From contig JAUWTT010000064.1 of assembly GCA_030614585.1 (NCBI GenBank), positions 1-11,913 of the forward strand: a DNA stretch of 11,913 nt, written 5' to 3'. The DNA is from Acidobacteriota bacterium (GTDB lineage Bacteria; Acidobacteriota; UBA6911; RPQK01; JAPXNP01). This document shows positions 1 through 7,111 of the stretch, piece after piece (position 1 is the first letter of the stretch; each line of letters begins with the position of its first letter). The position numbers and the translations under genes are program-made. The notes beneath the pieces were generated by a model. The model was not told the DNA's origin, ran no database searches, and saw nothing but the letters and a program-made list of their open reading frames with translations.

Positions 1-1388
1 ATGTCTTTTGCAGAACCTACAGGAGGCGAATAGCACAGATCGAGCTGTTCCAGATCCTCGATGCACAGGCTTCCAGAAATCGCTGTGGCCAGGATGTCGA
101 TGCGCCGCTCGACTCCGGCACCGCCGCAACATTGACCTCCCAGCAATCTGCCACTCCTGGTTTCGAAGAGAACCTTCAACTGGAGCGTCTCGGCCCCTGG
201 GTAGTATCCGGCATGATTCAGTCCGGTCAGGAACGCGAGCTCGTACTCAATTCCCTCCTGCTTTGCTGCTTTCTCGGTCAAGCCGGTTGCGGCGGCGTAT
301 ACGCCGAAGACTCGCACAACAGCAGTACCCAGCACACCTCGCAGCTTCATTCTTCTGAGATCAGAATCCCCTGCTCCCACCAGATCCAGGGCAGCATTAG
401 CCCCTGCAACTCGTCCCGCCTTGTTTGCAGGTCCGGCCAGTGGGAGATTCACAGGTTGGCGGGTTACCAGATGCATCGCCTCACAATTATCTCCCGCCGC
501 GAAAATCGTCGGTTCGCCCGTCCGCTGGTGTTCATCAACCCGGATGGCACCACTCTTCCCCAGTTCAATCCCGGCATCGACTGCCAGCTCGACTCTCGGC
601 TTCACGCCGGTTGCCAAAATACACACGTCAAATGGTATCTCCGTTCCTGAGCTTGTCCGCGCCACATGGATACCCTGTACTTCCGTGATTTCCTGGAGGC
701 CGTCTCCAAGAATGACTTCAATTCCTGCATTCTTTAGTGCCATCTCTATGGGATAGGCCATTTCGGAATCCAGCGTCGACATAACCTGATCGGCCAGTTC
801 TACGACGGTGACACCGAGGCCGAGGCGGTGCAACTGCTCTGCCATTTCCAGCCCGATATATCCCGCACCGATGACAAGGGCTCTCGCTGATACTCCCGGT
901 TCACGGGTCTTCCCTGTCCGTGTCACATTTAACGAACTCAGATGCGCAACAATCCCATCAACATCCGGCACAGTCCGTACAGTGAAGATGGCATCAGTAT
1001 CCAGACCCGGGATGGGTGGGCGGAGAGCCTCCGTTCCAGTTGCGAGAACGAGTCGATCGTAGGCGAGTTCTTGTTCCCTTCCCTGGGCATCCCAGGTTGA
1101 GACAATCTGCCTCTCCCGATCAAGCTTCGTTACCGTTGTCCCGGTACGGACGTCGATGTTGAAACGAGCAGAGAAATCGCGCGCATTGGTCACGAACAGT
1201 TTGTTTCGACTCTCGATTTCGCCTCCAACGTAATAGGGCAAGCCACAGTTCGCGAAACTGATATAGGGTCCAGATTCCAGGAGAATGATGTCAATCTTCT
1301 CGCTCATTCTACGGGCCTTAGCTGCCGCGGACGCTCCAGCAGCGACGCCGCCCACTACAACCAACCTGCTTCGTTCACTTTTCACCAT
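1..1388 (-). CDS. CoA-disulfide reductase-type FAD/NAD(P)H oxidoreductase (C-terminus cut by window edge)
   Basis: Flavoprotein of the pyridine nucleotide-disulfide oxidoreductase family, subgroup of CoA-disulfide reductase, NADH oxidase and NAD(P)H persulfide reductase; cytoplasmic. One continuous frame gives 462 residues with no stop before the edge. Visible motifs: the N-terminal FAD-binding glycine motif VVGGVAAGAS (about residues 11-20); SFANCGLPYYVGG with Cys48, the single redox cysteine that forms a mixed disulfide with CoA in this subgroup; the NAD(P)H-binding motif VIGAGYIGLE (about 172-181); the second FAD motif IFAAGDN (Asp300); and C-terminal YSPPVGSAKD (453-462), carrying the Tyr that reaches the partner subunit's active site. 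Only about 20 residues should be missing if the protein ends as simple family members do. A fused rhodanese domain outside the window cannot be excluded. The start ATG has a GAGG ribosome site six bases upstream. Physiological substrate (CoA disulfide, polysulfide or O2) is not decidable from sequence. Confidence 0.9.
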   Translation of the reverse strand, partial: MVKSERSRLVVVGGVAAGASAAAKARRMSEKIDIILLESGPYISFANCGLPYYVGGEIESRNKLFVTNARDFSARFNIDVRTGTTVTKLDRERQIVSTWDAQGREQELAYDRLVLATGTEALRPPIPGLDTDAIFTVRTVPDVDGIVAHLSSLNVTRTGKTREPGVSARALVIGAGYIGLEMAEQLHRLGLGVTVVELADQVMSTLDSEMAYPIEMALKNAGIEVILGDGLQEITEVQGIHVARTSSGTEIPFDVCILATGVKPRVELAVDAGIELGKSGAIRVDEHQRTGEPTIFAAGDNCEAMHLVTRQPVNLPLAGPANKAGRVAGANAALDLVGAGDSDLRRMKLRGVLGTAVVRVFGVYAAATGLTEKAAKQEGIEYELAFLTGLNHAGYYPGAETLQLKVLFETRSGRLLGGQCCGGAGVERRIDILATAISGSLCIEDLEQLDLCYSPPVGSAKD

Positions 1389-1563
1389 TTGTTACCTCAT
1401 TTTGCATCGACTTCCTGGTCAAGAAGGCCCTCAAAAGCACCGCGGATTTTAGTCTCCGCTTCCTGTCTGGTCAAGGTGGACGAATTAACCCGCGTTTCTC
1501 ACAAGCTGGAAGCTTATCCTCCCACATCGACTGTTTCATGCAATACGGGGCGCTGGATGGAAG

Positions 1564-2799
1564 ATGGTCGTCATGACAAGCTCATTTCCACTTAACTCAG
1601 GATTTCGTGAGAAGATTCAAGGATCAAGTGCCAGGGAGAGAGGCAGAACCAACAAGTTGAGTAGTGAATTCGCCATTTACGTCCATATTCCTTTCTGCAT
1701 GCGTAAGTGTCCCTACTGTGACTTCGTCTCCCGGACAGTCGACCGCTCGCAGAGATTCCAGTATTTGGAGGCGTTGTCTCACGAAATCGCTAACAGCCCC
1801 TGGCATGATTCACGGGCCGGCACGCTCTTTGTCGGTGGCGGAACACCCTCGGAACTTACGGGCGACGAAATCGAGAAAGTCGCCGAGGCTCTAAGTACGA
1901 CCTTTTCGTTTGCTCCGGACGCGGAATGGACAATCGAATGCAATCCTGGAACTGTCAGCCCTCCATCCTGTGATCGGCTCCTCGAACTGGGTTTCAACCG
2001 TGTCAGCATTGGAGTCCAATCCTTTGATGACCGCCAACTGACCCGCTTAGGAAGGATTCACTCCTCACAGGACGCAATCGAAACCTATCAGTTGTTTCGA
2101 GACGCAGGATTCGAAAACATCAACCTGGACCTGATCTTTGGTGTTCCAGGACAGACGTCTGAAGAATGGTTGTCGGATCTGGAGACCGCGATTCACCTCC
2201 ATCCTGAACACCTGTCCCTTTACAGCCTGACTATCGAACCGGGAACGGAGTTTGGCCGACTTCGTGACCAGGGCCTGCTGGAACTGGCGGACCAGGACCT
2301 CATGGGCGACATGTATGAGGTTGCCATGGACACCACCGACAGGGCAGGATATCAGCACTACGAAATCTCGAACTTCTCGCTTCCGGGTTTCGAATGCGAA
2401 CACAGTTTCTTTTACTGGAGCAATTCCTGGTACCTCGGGTTTGGCATTGCCGCTGCTTCGTACGTCGGTGGACGTCGATGGACATCAACCGACAATTGGG
2501 AAGAGTACCTGCGCGGTGCGGCGAAGGGGTCAGTGCCTAAAGCTTCCGAAGAGCGATTGGAACCACGGAAGGCGATGGCTGAAGAGGCCATCTTACGCCT
2601 TCGCACGAGCTCAGGAATCGTGGCCTCCGAACTATCTGACAAGTATGCGTGCGACTTTGATGAGTCGTTTGGTGATTCGGTAGACTTCCTGACTCAGCAC
2701 GGGCTCCTGGACCTTACCGACTCCAGCATCCGGCTTACCAGAAAAGGCAAGCTTCTTTTCACTGAAGTCTGGGCCGAGTTCCTCCGGGCGGAGCCATAA
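1564..2799 (+). CDS. hemW: HemW, heme chaperone-like radical SAM protein (formerly oxygen-independent coproporphyrinogen oxidase-like)
   Basis: Radical SAM protein of the HemN/HemW family; HemW binds heme and is thought to deliver it to respiratory enzymes rather than oxidise coproporphyrinogen. Residues 39-53 read YVHIPFCMRKCPYCD: the CX3CX2C iron-sulfur motif is Cys45, Cys49, Cys52, followed by D-F rather than the extra Cys of true HemN, which favours HemW. Next come GGGTPS (SAM-binding), ECNPG, the NRVSIGVQSF segment, NLDLIFGVPGQT, the HemW-type YEISNF box followed by the C-E-H and YW-N-YLG segments, and a C-terminal winged-helix-like domain. The start is uncertain. ATG 1564 has GGAAG touching it; ATG 1573 has the same GGAAG at nine bases, a better spacing. 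TTG 1657 would give 380 residues with about seven before YVHIPFC, close to the usual family length of about 380. The first 31 residues look unconserved. The gene stands alone, divergent from the flavoprotein gene and convergent with the nitroreductase gene. Confidence 0.93.
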   Translation: MVVMTSSFPLNSGFREKIQGSSARERGRTNKLSSEFAIYVHIPFCMRKCPYCDFVSRTVDRSQRFQYLEALSHEIANSPWHDSRAGTLFVGGGTPSELTGDEIEKVAEALSTTFSFAPDAEWTIECNPGTVSPPSCDRLLELGFNRVSIGVQSFDDRQLTRLGRIHSSQDAIETYQLFRDAGFENINLDLIFGVPGQTSEEWLSDLETAIHLHPEHLSLYSLTIEPGTEFGRLRDQGLLELADQDLMGDMYEVAMDTTDRAGYQHYEISNFSLPGFECEHSFFYWSNSWYLGFGIAAASYVGGRRWTSTDNWEEYLRGAAKGSVPKASEERLEPRKAMAEEAILRLRTSSGIVASELSDKYACDFDESFGDSVDFLTQHGLLDLTDSSIRLTRKGKLLFTEVWAEFLRAEP

Positions 2800-2849
2800 G
2801 CCGGCCTGCGGTGACAAGCTGAACCCAAGGATCCCAACCCAAACTTCAC

Positions 2850-2919
2850 CACCAAAACACCAAGAGCACCAAGAATCAAGAGGCTACGCATGACTTCTGC
2901 TTGGTGACCTGGTGGTTTG
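2850..2919. repeat. Imperfect inverted repeat built from CACCAAG units
   Basis: The 146-bp gap between the convergent hemW and nitroreductase genes holds repeated CACCAAG-like units (2858-2864, 2867-2873) facing CTTGGTG (2900-2906) and CCTGGTG (2908-2914). The inner arms pair perfectly over seven bases around a 26-base loop and the outer arms pair six of seven. An outer CAAA/TTTG pair extends the stem. Short repeats of this CACCAAGACACCAAG style occur between genes in many environmental bacteria. A role as a bidirectional transcript end is possible, but there is no T-tract. Confidence 0.5.
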
Positions 2920-2945
2920 ATCTTGGGCCTTTTGAGCAGATCCGC

Positions 2946-3620
2946 CTAATCAAACCAGACAGCTACCTGCTCCAGGGACTTCTTTTCGATGACGGGTACT
3001 TTCGCACCTTCGGCTGGATAACCAACCGGAAAGAGAATATAGGGGCGTTCATTCTTAGGTCGATTCAATACTTCCGAAAGAAAACCCATCGGACTTGGAG
3101 TATGCGTCAGGGTTGCCAGACCCATTTGATGCAGGGCTGCAATGAACAGTCCGCACGCAATTCCGACGCTTTCCTGAACATAATAGTTCTTCTGTTTCGA
3201 ACCATCATCCAGCACCCCGTAAGCCTCAGCAAAGGCCACGACTAACCAGGGCGCGGTCTCAAGAAACGGTTTCTTCCAGTCGGTTGCAAGAGGAGCCAGT
3301 GCTTCCAGCCACTCATCAGGCATCCTCTGTTCGTAAGAGGCCTTTTCCTCGGCTTCTGCGGCAACACGGATCTTTCGTTTGAGTTCGGGGTTTCCCACAA
3401 CGACAAACTTCCACGGCTGTCGGTTTGCTCCGGAGGGTGCAGTTGATGCGGTTTGAACTGCGACTTCAATCAACTCGCGGGGAACAGATTCCGAGGAGAA
3501 TTCGCGAACACTCCGTCGTGTTTCCATGGCTTGCAGAAACTCTTTCGCCCGCCTCGCCAGTTCGGATCTCGAATGCCGGTTCCATCGATAGGGCACAAAA
3601 GGGTATTCCTTCATAATCAC
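2946..3620 (-). CDS. Nitroreductase-family flavoprotein, iodotyrosine deiodinase-like
   Basis: FMN-dependent protein of the nitroreductase fold, 224 residues, no signal peptide, so cytoplasmic. The FMN-binding face is seen in RRSVREF (35-41) and PSGANRQPW (62-70), with the later HTPSPMGF and VGYPAE segments. The lid helix carries Glu92, Tyr96 and Lys117 in E-x3-Y-x20-K spacing, the same spacing as the three residues of human iodotyrosine deiodinase (E157, Y161, K182) that bind the zwitterion of halotyrosine and the flavin. From this I infer an iodotyrosine deiodinase-like reductive dehalogenase, or an enzyme acting on another tyrosine-like amino acid, rather than a generic nitroreductase. Last gene of a three-gene operon. 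Its GTG start overlaps the stop of the upstream carboxypeptidase gene by four bases (GTGA), or an ATG at 3614 starts just after it; either way translation is probably coupled. Confidence 0.9.
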   Translation of the reverse strand: MIMKEYPFVPYRWNRHSRSELARRAKEFLQAMETRRSVREFSSESVPRELIEVAVQTASTAPSGANRQPWKFVVVGNPELKRKIRVAAEAEEKASYEQRMPDEWLEALAPLATDWKKPFLETAPWLVVAFAEAYGVLDDGSKQKNYYVQESVGIACGLFIAALHQMGLATLTHTPSPMGFLSEVLNRPKNERPYILFPVGYPAEGAKVPVIEKKSLEQVAVWFD

Positions 3621-4654
3621 TGTACCGCACTTTCGAGCAGCCGGATCGTCCCCTCGTCGGAGTCTATTTCCGCTTCAAGACCCACTGGAACTGTGAATTT
3701 ATGAGCCTGGTGCCCGATCATCGCACCCTGCCAGGCCGGAATCCCAAGAGGAGCTATGTGGTCCTCGAAGACTTGTTCGAGCGTCAGAGAACCATAGGAC
3801 TGGCCAGGTAGACATCTTGTGCATTTCCCAAACACAAAACCGGATATTCGATCCAGGACTCCGGCTAGTTTCAGCTGGGTCAACATCCTGTCAATTCTGT
3901 AAACCGCCTCCTCTATGTCCTCAAGAAACAGGATCGCTCCATCCCACTCAGGCAAGAAATCAGAACCCATAATGGCGGACAGCACCGTCAGGTTACCTCC
4001 CAACAATTTCCCACGTGCCTTTCCTCCATGGATCGTCTGAATACGATCGGCAACTTGAGTCAGATTGTCCCCGACGATCTTTGGATTGGACATGGTGACG
4101 GCCTCTCCCTGAAAGAGAACTCTTTTAAAGTAACCAACACTGAAAGAGTTCCAGGGACCCAGACCCAGAGGGCCATGAAAAGTAATCAACCCTGTCTTTG
4201 CATAAACTGCCAACAGCAAGGCGGTGACATCACTGTAGCCGATCAGTACCTTCGGGTTCCGGCTGATCAGGTCGAAGTCAAGCTGGGGCAAAATTCTTGC
4301 ACAGCCCCATCCCCCCCTCATGGCGAGGATCCCGTCAACGGAATCATCGGTAAACTGGGCCATGACATCAGCCGCCCGCTCCTCGTCACTGCCGGCCAGA
4401 TATCCGTAACGCGAGAGGACATGTTCACCCAGTTTCACCTTCAAGCCGAGAGCATCCATGCTCTCAACCAGGATGTCTATGGCAACACGGTGGGCCGTGG
4501 CTCCCGCCGGGTTGACTAGAGCAAGGGTATTCCCCTTTTGCAGTCGCAGCGGCTTTCGGGAAGGCGTGGCCCCCCACAATCCTCCAACCTGCCCGACCCC
4601 AACCAAACTTGACATCCCGGCAAGGGCCAGAAACGAACGACGATCACACTTCAT
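3617..4654 (-). CDS. Tat-exported S66 family LD-carboxypeptidase (muramoyltetrapeptide carboxypeptidase-like)
   Basis: Serine peptidase of family S66 (LdcA/MccF), which removes the terminal D-alanine from peptidoglycan tetrapeptides or cleaves related amide bonds. At 345 residues it is about 40 longer than cytoplasmic LdcA, because of an N-terminal twin-arginine signal: DRRSFLALAG (4-13) followed by a hydrophobic stretch to about residue 29. Export to the periplasm is therefore predicted, which is unusual for LdcA. Family core: LVNPAG (46-51), RGGWGCARILP (113-123), the nucleophile Ser141 in GYSDVTAL, Glu245 in FLEDIEEAVYRIDRML as likely triad Glu, and His315 in MIGHQAHKFTVPVG. All three triad positions are intact. 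A strong ribosome site GGGAGGAAG lies nine bases before ATG 4654. It follows the M28 peptidase gene by 27 bp and overlaps the nitroreductase start, so the three are very likely one transcript. Exact substrate unknown: wall peptide or other LD-peptide. Confidence 0.92.
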   Translation of the reverse strand: MKCDRRSFLALAGMSSLVGVGQVGGLWGATPSRKPLRLQKGNTLALVNPAGATAHRVAIDILVESMDALGLKVKLGEHVLSRYGYLAGSDEERAADVMAQFTDDSVDGILAMRGGWGCARILPQLDFDLISRNPKVLIGYSDVTALLLAVYAKTGLITFHGPLGLGPWNSFSVGYFKRVLFQGEAVTMSNPKIVGDNLTQVADRIQTIHGGKARGKLLGGNLTVLSAIMGSDFLPEWDGAILFLEDIEEAVYRIDRMLTQLKLAGVLDRISGFVFGKCTRCLPGQSYGSLTLEQVFEDHIAPLGIPAWQGAMIGHQAHKFTVPVGLEAEIDSDEGTIRLLESAVQ

Positions 4655-4681
4655 ACTGGTTATCTTCCTCCCGAGCCAACC

Positions 4682-6202
4682 TCAGTTAATCTTCTTACGC
4701 GGCAGCCGTTCGTCCCTCATGGCGGTTCTGTAGACAAACCACGCCATTACAGCCGAAGCTTGCATCAGATCCTCTTCTAATACGTACTCGTAAACATCCA
4801 GGTTCGTATGGTGCGTCACGGTACTATAGTTAATCGGATCCTGAATAAATTGAAATCCAGGAAGCCCTATCGCGTCGAACGCCAGATGATCGGTCCCTCG
4901 GGTTGGACGAATGCTTAGAGTCGATACCCCCAGATCCTCCAGTGGCTCAATGTAATCTCGAAAGATCGGTCTAACGGAATCGTTCCCCTGCAAGTAAATC
5001 CCTCGGATTCTCCCCCCCCCATTGTCTAAATTAAAATAGGCGCTTAGCTCCGAATATTCGTCTGTCACTTCACCCTCGCCGGGATCGCCAAAGTGGCGTT
5101 TCACATAACCTTTGGCCCCCAGCAGTCCCTGTTCCTCAGCAGACCAGAGCGCTATCCGAACCGTTCTTCTAAGCGGACTTGCCACTGCCTTGAGTATTCT
5201 TACCGCCTCCATCACAACAGCACAGCCGGCGGCATTATCGGTGGCGCCTGTCCCGGCATGCCATGAATCGAGATGGGCTCCCAGCATCACGACTTCCGCT
5301 CGGAGTCTGGAATCCGAACCTGGAAGCTCAGCGAGCACGTTGTAGGCCTGCAAATCGCTGTCGAAGACCTCCGTCTCAAGCTCAATCCTCAGCTCAAGAG
5401 GTTCTTCCTTCTCCACAATTCGAGAGAGCATCCCATACTGTTCACTCGCTACGACAAAGCAAGGCAAACCCAAGCCCTCCTCCGGATCTCGGCTTCCACC
5501 AGAGCCGACAAGAACAGCTCCTCTTCTTCGCCCGCTTGATTCCAGTACGGCTGTCACTTCCTCCTCGGCAAGGAACTCGCTCACCTTAGACCGCCATTTT
5601 CTCCGCTTTCGATACTCCTCCCTGCGCTTTTCCCCCGCCGGCTTTTTCAGCGGGGCTCGGGACAATTCCTCAAGCTCCTCCGCCGTATAACGTCTGGCGT
5701 TTGGCTCGAAGCCCACAGCCACATCTCCAGGAGCGCCCAGCATCACGATTGCGCCTCGAAGTTTGCCCTTCCAGAGCTCGAGATCTTCCTCTCCACGCAG
5801 CTCCACTAGAACGGGTTTTCCAGAAATGATCCCGGAGGTTCCTTTCGTCCAGGCCTTCGGATAAGCCGTCAGCATCATATAACGGGGACTCGTCATTTCG
5901 ACGCTGTGCTTGATAACTTGCCAGCCTCTTCCAAACTCTCCCCACGGCTCCAAGCGGGGACCTTCAAGCCCCCACTCTCCCAGCTTTAGCTGAGCCCACT
6001 CAGCCGCCTTCTCATGACCGGGGGAGTTCGTGAGCCTTGGGCCAACAACATCGGCAAGATGGCTTAGCGTCTGCATGACCTCAGATTTCTCGATCGCCTC
6101 TTCTCTGATGCGGGAAAGAGCCTGCAGATCGCCCTCGACACCTGCATGAACCCAGGAACCGCAAAAGACAACAACTAGAACTATCCTTAATATCAGTTTC
6201 AC
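4682..6202 (-). CDS. Exported M28 family zinc metallopeptidase (carboxypeptidase Q-like)
   Basis: Di-zinc aminopeptidase/carboxypeptidase of family M28, 506 residues, with a Sec-type signal peptide (residues 1-20, hydrophobic core LILRIVLVVVFCG, ending WVHA). The catalytic domain begins near residue 285. Metal-site residues visible: His310 and Asp312 in GAHLDSW, bridging Asp322 in GATDNAAG, catalytic and zinc Glu356-Glu357 in SAEEQGLLG, Asp393 in FNLDNGGG, and the last zinc His, probably His465 in THHTNLD. All expected ligands are present, so it should be active. Between about 100 and 290 lies a PA-like insert with a strongly basic, charged segment (about 185-206) that could be a linker. The start is GTG 6202 with no clear ribosome site; it is chosen because it gives a complete signal peptide. 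First gene of the operon with the S66 carboxypeptidase and the deiodinase-like flavoprotein, suggesting extracytoplasmic peptide breakdown. Whether it acts as aminopeptidase or dipeptidase cannot be told. Confidence 0.93.
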   Translation of the reverse strand: MKLILRIVLVVVFCGSWVHAGVEGDLQALSRIREEAIEKSEVMQTLSHLADVVGPRLTNSPGHEKAAEWAQLKLGEWGLEGPRLEPWGEFGRGWQVIKHSVEMTSPRYMMLTAYPKAWTKGTSGIISGKPVLVELRGEEDLELWKGKLRGAIVMLGAPGDVAVGFEPNARRYTAEELEELSRAPLKKPAGEKRREEYRKRRKWRSKVSEFLAEEEVTAVLESSGRRRGAVLVGSGGSRDPEEGLGLPCFVVASEQYGMLSRIVEKEEPLELRIELETEVFDSDLQAYNVLAELPGSDSRLRAEVVMLGAHLDSWHAGTGATDNAAGCAVVMEAVRILKAVASPLRRTVRIALWSAEEQGLLGAKGYVKRHFGDPGEGEVTDEYSELSAYFNLDNGGGRIRGIYLQGNDSVRPIFRDYIEPLEDLGVSTLSIRPTRGTDHLAFDAIGLPGFQFIQDPINYSTVTHHTNLDVYEYVLEEDLMQASAVMAWFVYRTAMRDERLPRKKIN

Positions 6203-6256
6203 AGCGTGTTCAGGATACCGGAACCGCAGGACTTTGTCAGAACTGTATCTTCCTCA

Positions 6257-6271
6257 CCGCCAATTTGGCGG
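6257..6271. promoter_or_regulatory. Perfect 15-bp palindrome in divergent gap (candidate operator)
   Basis: CCGCCAA and TTGGCGG are perfect inverted arms around one central T. The palindrome sits in the 126-bp gap between the divergent M28 peptidase operon (start 6202) and the lipoprotein gene (start 6329), where a shared operator would be expected. It does not match an operator I can name. As RNA it could also form a short hairpin in the lipoprotein leader. Confidence 0.4.
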
Positions 6272-6328
6272 CGAAAAATGCAGGCGACTTTCACTTCGCA
6301 GGATCCTCGGCTAAGATTTGACGAATTG

Positions 6329-7111
6329 ATGAGAAAAACAGCTGTTCTGCTCTGGCTTGTGGTGTCGCTCTTTTCTGGATGTAATGCGCAACCTGATGTA
6401 CAGCTGAAGCGATTCGAATATCAACTCGGCAACGACACAGTTGTGACTGTCCTGCACGAGGTAGCCGGCTCCGACCTACTCTTCTTTAACATGCATGACG
6501 ACGAAAACACTGCGGTGGAGGCAGGTCTGCAGGTGATTGCATTAAGAGGAGGCCGTCTCCTCGAACTCCGACACACAGGAGACCGGCTCGTGAGCTTCGG
6601 AATAGCATCGGCGGATTACCGGTTCGATCCGAATCGGATTTTCACTCCGGTCGGAATCAAGAAAACGCTGGAGAGATACAGTCAAGCCGACGGTACAGCT
6701 ATCGAAGCGGTGCGAGCTTTTGCGGATTCCTTGATTTCGGATGGGGGACTGCAGGGAGCCAGGTTGATTGTCACTCTCCACAACAACGGCGAAGGTGGAT
6801 ATTCGGCAGAAAGCTACCTTCCCGGAGGCGAGTACGAGGTGGATGCCGAAGCCGTTCACATCCAGCAAGGCCGGGATACTGACGATTTCTTCTTTGTGAC
6901 ACAGGACCAGCTCTTTCAGTTGTTCAAGTCGGCAGGTCTTAACGTCGTGCTTCAAAAAAACAGTACGGTTACCGACGATGGATCCTTATCGGTCTGGGCA
7001 GGTCATGAAGAGATCCCGTATGTCAACGTAGAGGCCCAGCATGGGCACCTGGTAGAACAGGTTGAGATGATCATCGAGGTGTATCGGATCGTCAACAATC
7101 ACTTCAACTGA
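6329..7111 (+). CDS. Lipoprotein with M14/AspA-like zinc hydrolase signature (putative)
   Basis: A 260-residue protein beginning with a lipoprotein-type signal: MRKTAVLLWLVVSLFSGC, with Cys18 as likely lipidated residue (FSGC lipobox). The frame is open back to GTG 6206, but those 41 extra codons look unlike protein and would bury the signal, so ATG 6329 is preferred despite a weak ribosome site. The body has the ordered signature of M14 carboxypeptidases and the related AspA/AstE deacylases: His56-x-x-Glu59 in NMHDDENT, Asn102-Arg103 in FDPNRIFTP, His151 in VTLHNN, and Glu235 in YVNVEAQHG as possible catalytic Glu. Assignment to this fold rests on motif order only; the protein is shorter than most exported carboxypeptidases. 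Predicted to sit on a membrane facing the periplasm. It diverges from the peptidase operon and its tail overlaps the next minus-strand gene by 13 bp. An alternative is a novel peptidoglycan amidase-like family. Confidence 0.72.
   Translation: MRKTAVLLWLVVSLFSGCNAQPDVQLKRFEYQLGNDTVVTVLHEVAGSDLLFFNMHDDENTAVEAGLQVIALRGGRLLELRHTGDRLVSFGIASADYRFDPNRIFTPVGIKKTLERYSQADGTAIEAVRAFADSLISDGGLQGARLIVTLHNNGEGGYSAESYLPGGEYEVDAEAVHIQQGRDTDDFFFVTQDQLFQLFKSAGLNVVLQKNSTVTDDGSLSVWAGHEEIPYVNVEAQHGHLVEQVEMIIEVYRIVNNHFN

Noticed and set aside
132..1062. Plus-strand open frames over the first kilobase
   Set aside because: They are antisense to a continuous, motif-rich flavoprotein frame and have Arg/Ser/Pro-rich unnatural composition.
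6206..6328. N-terminal 41-codon extension of the lipoprotein gene
   Set aside because: It would place the lipoprotein signal internally and runs through the palindrome; ATG 6329 gives a clean signal peptide.
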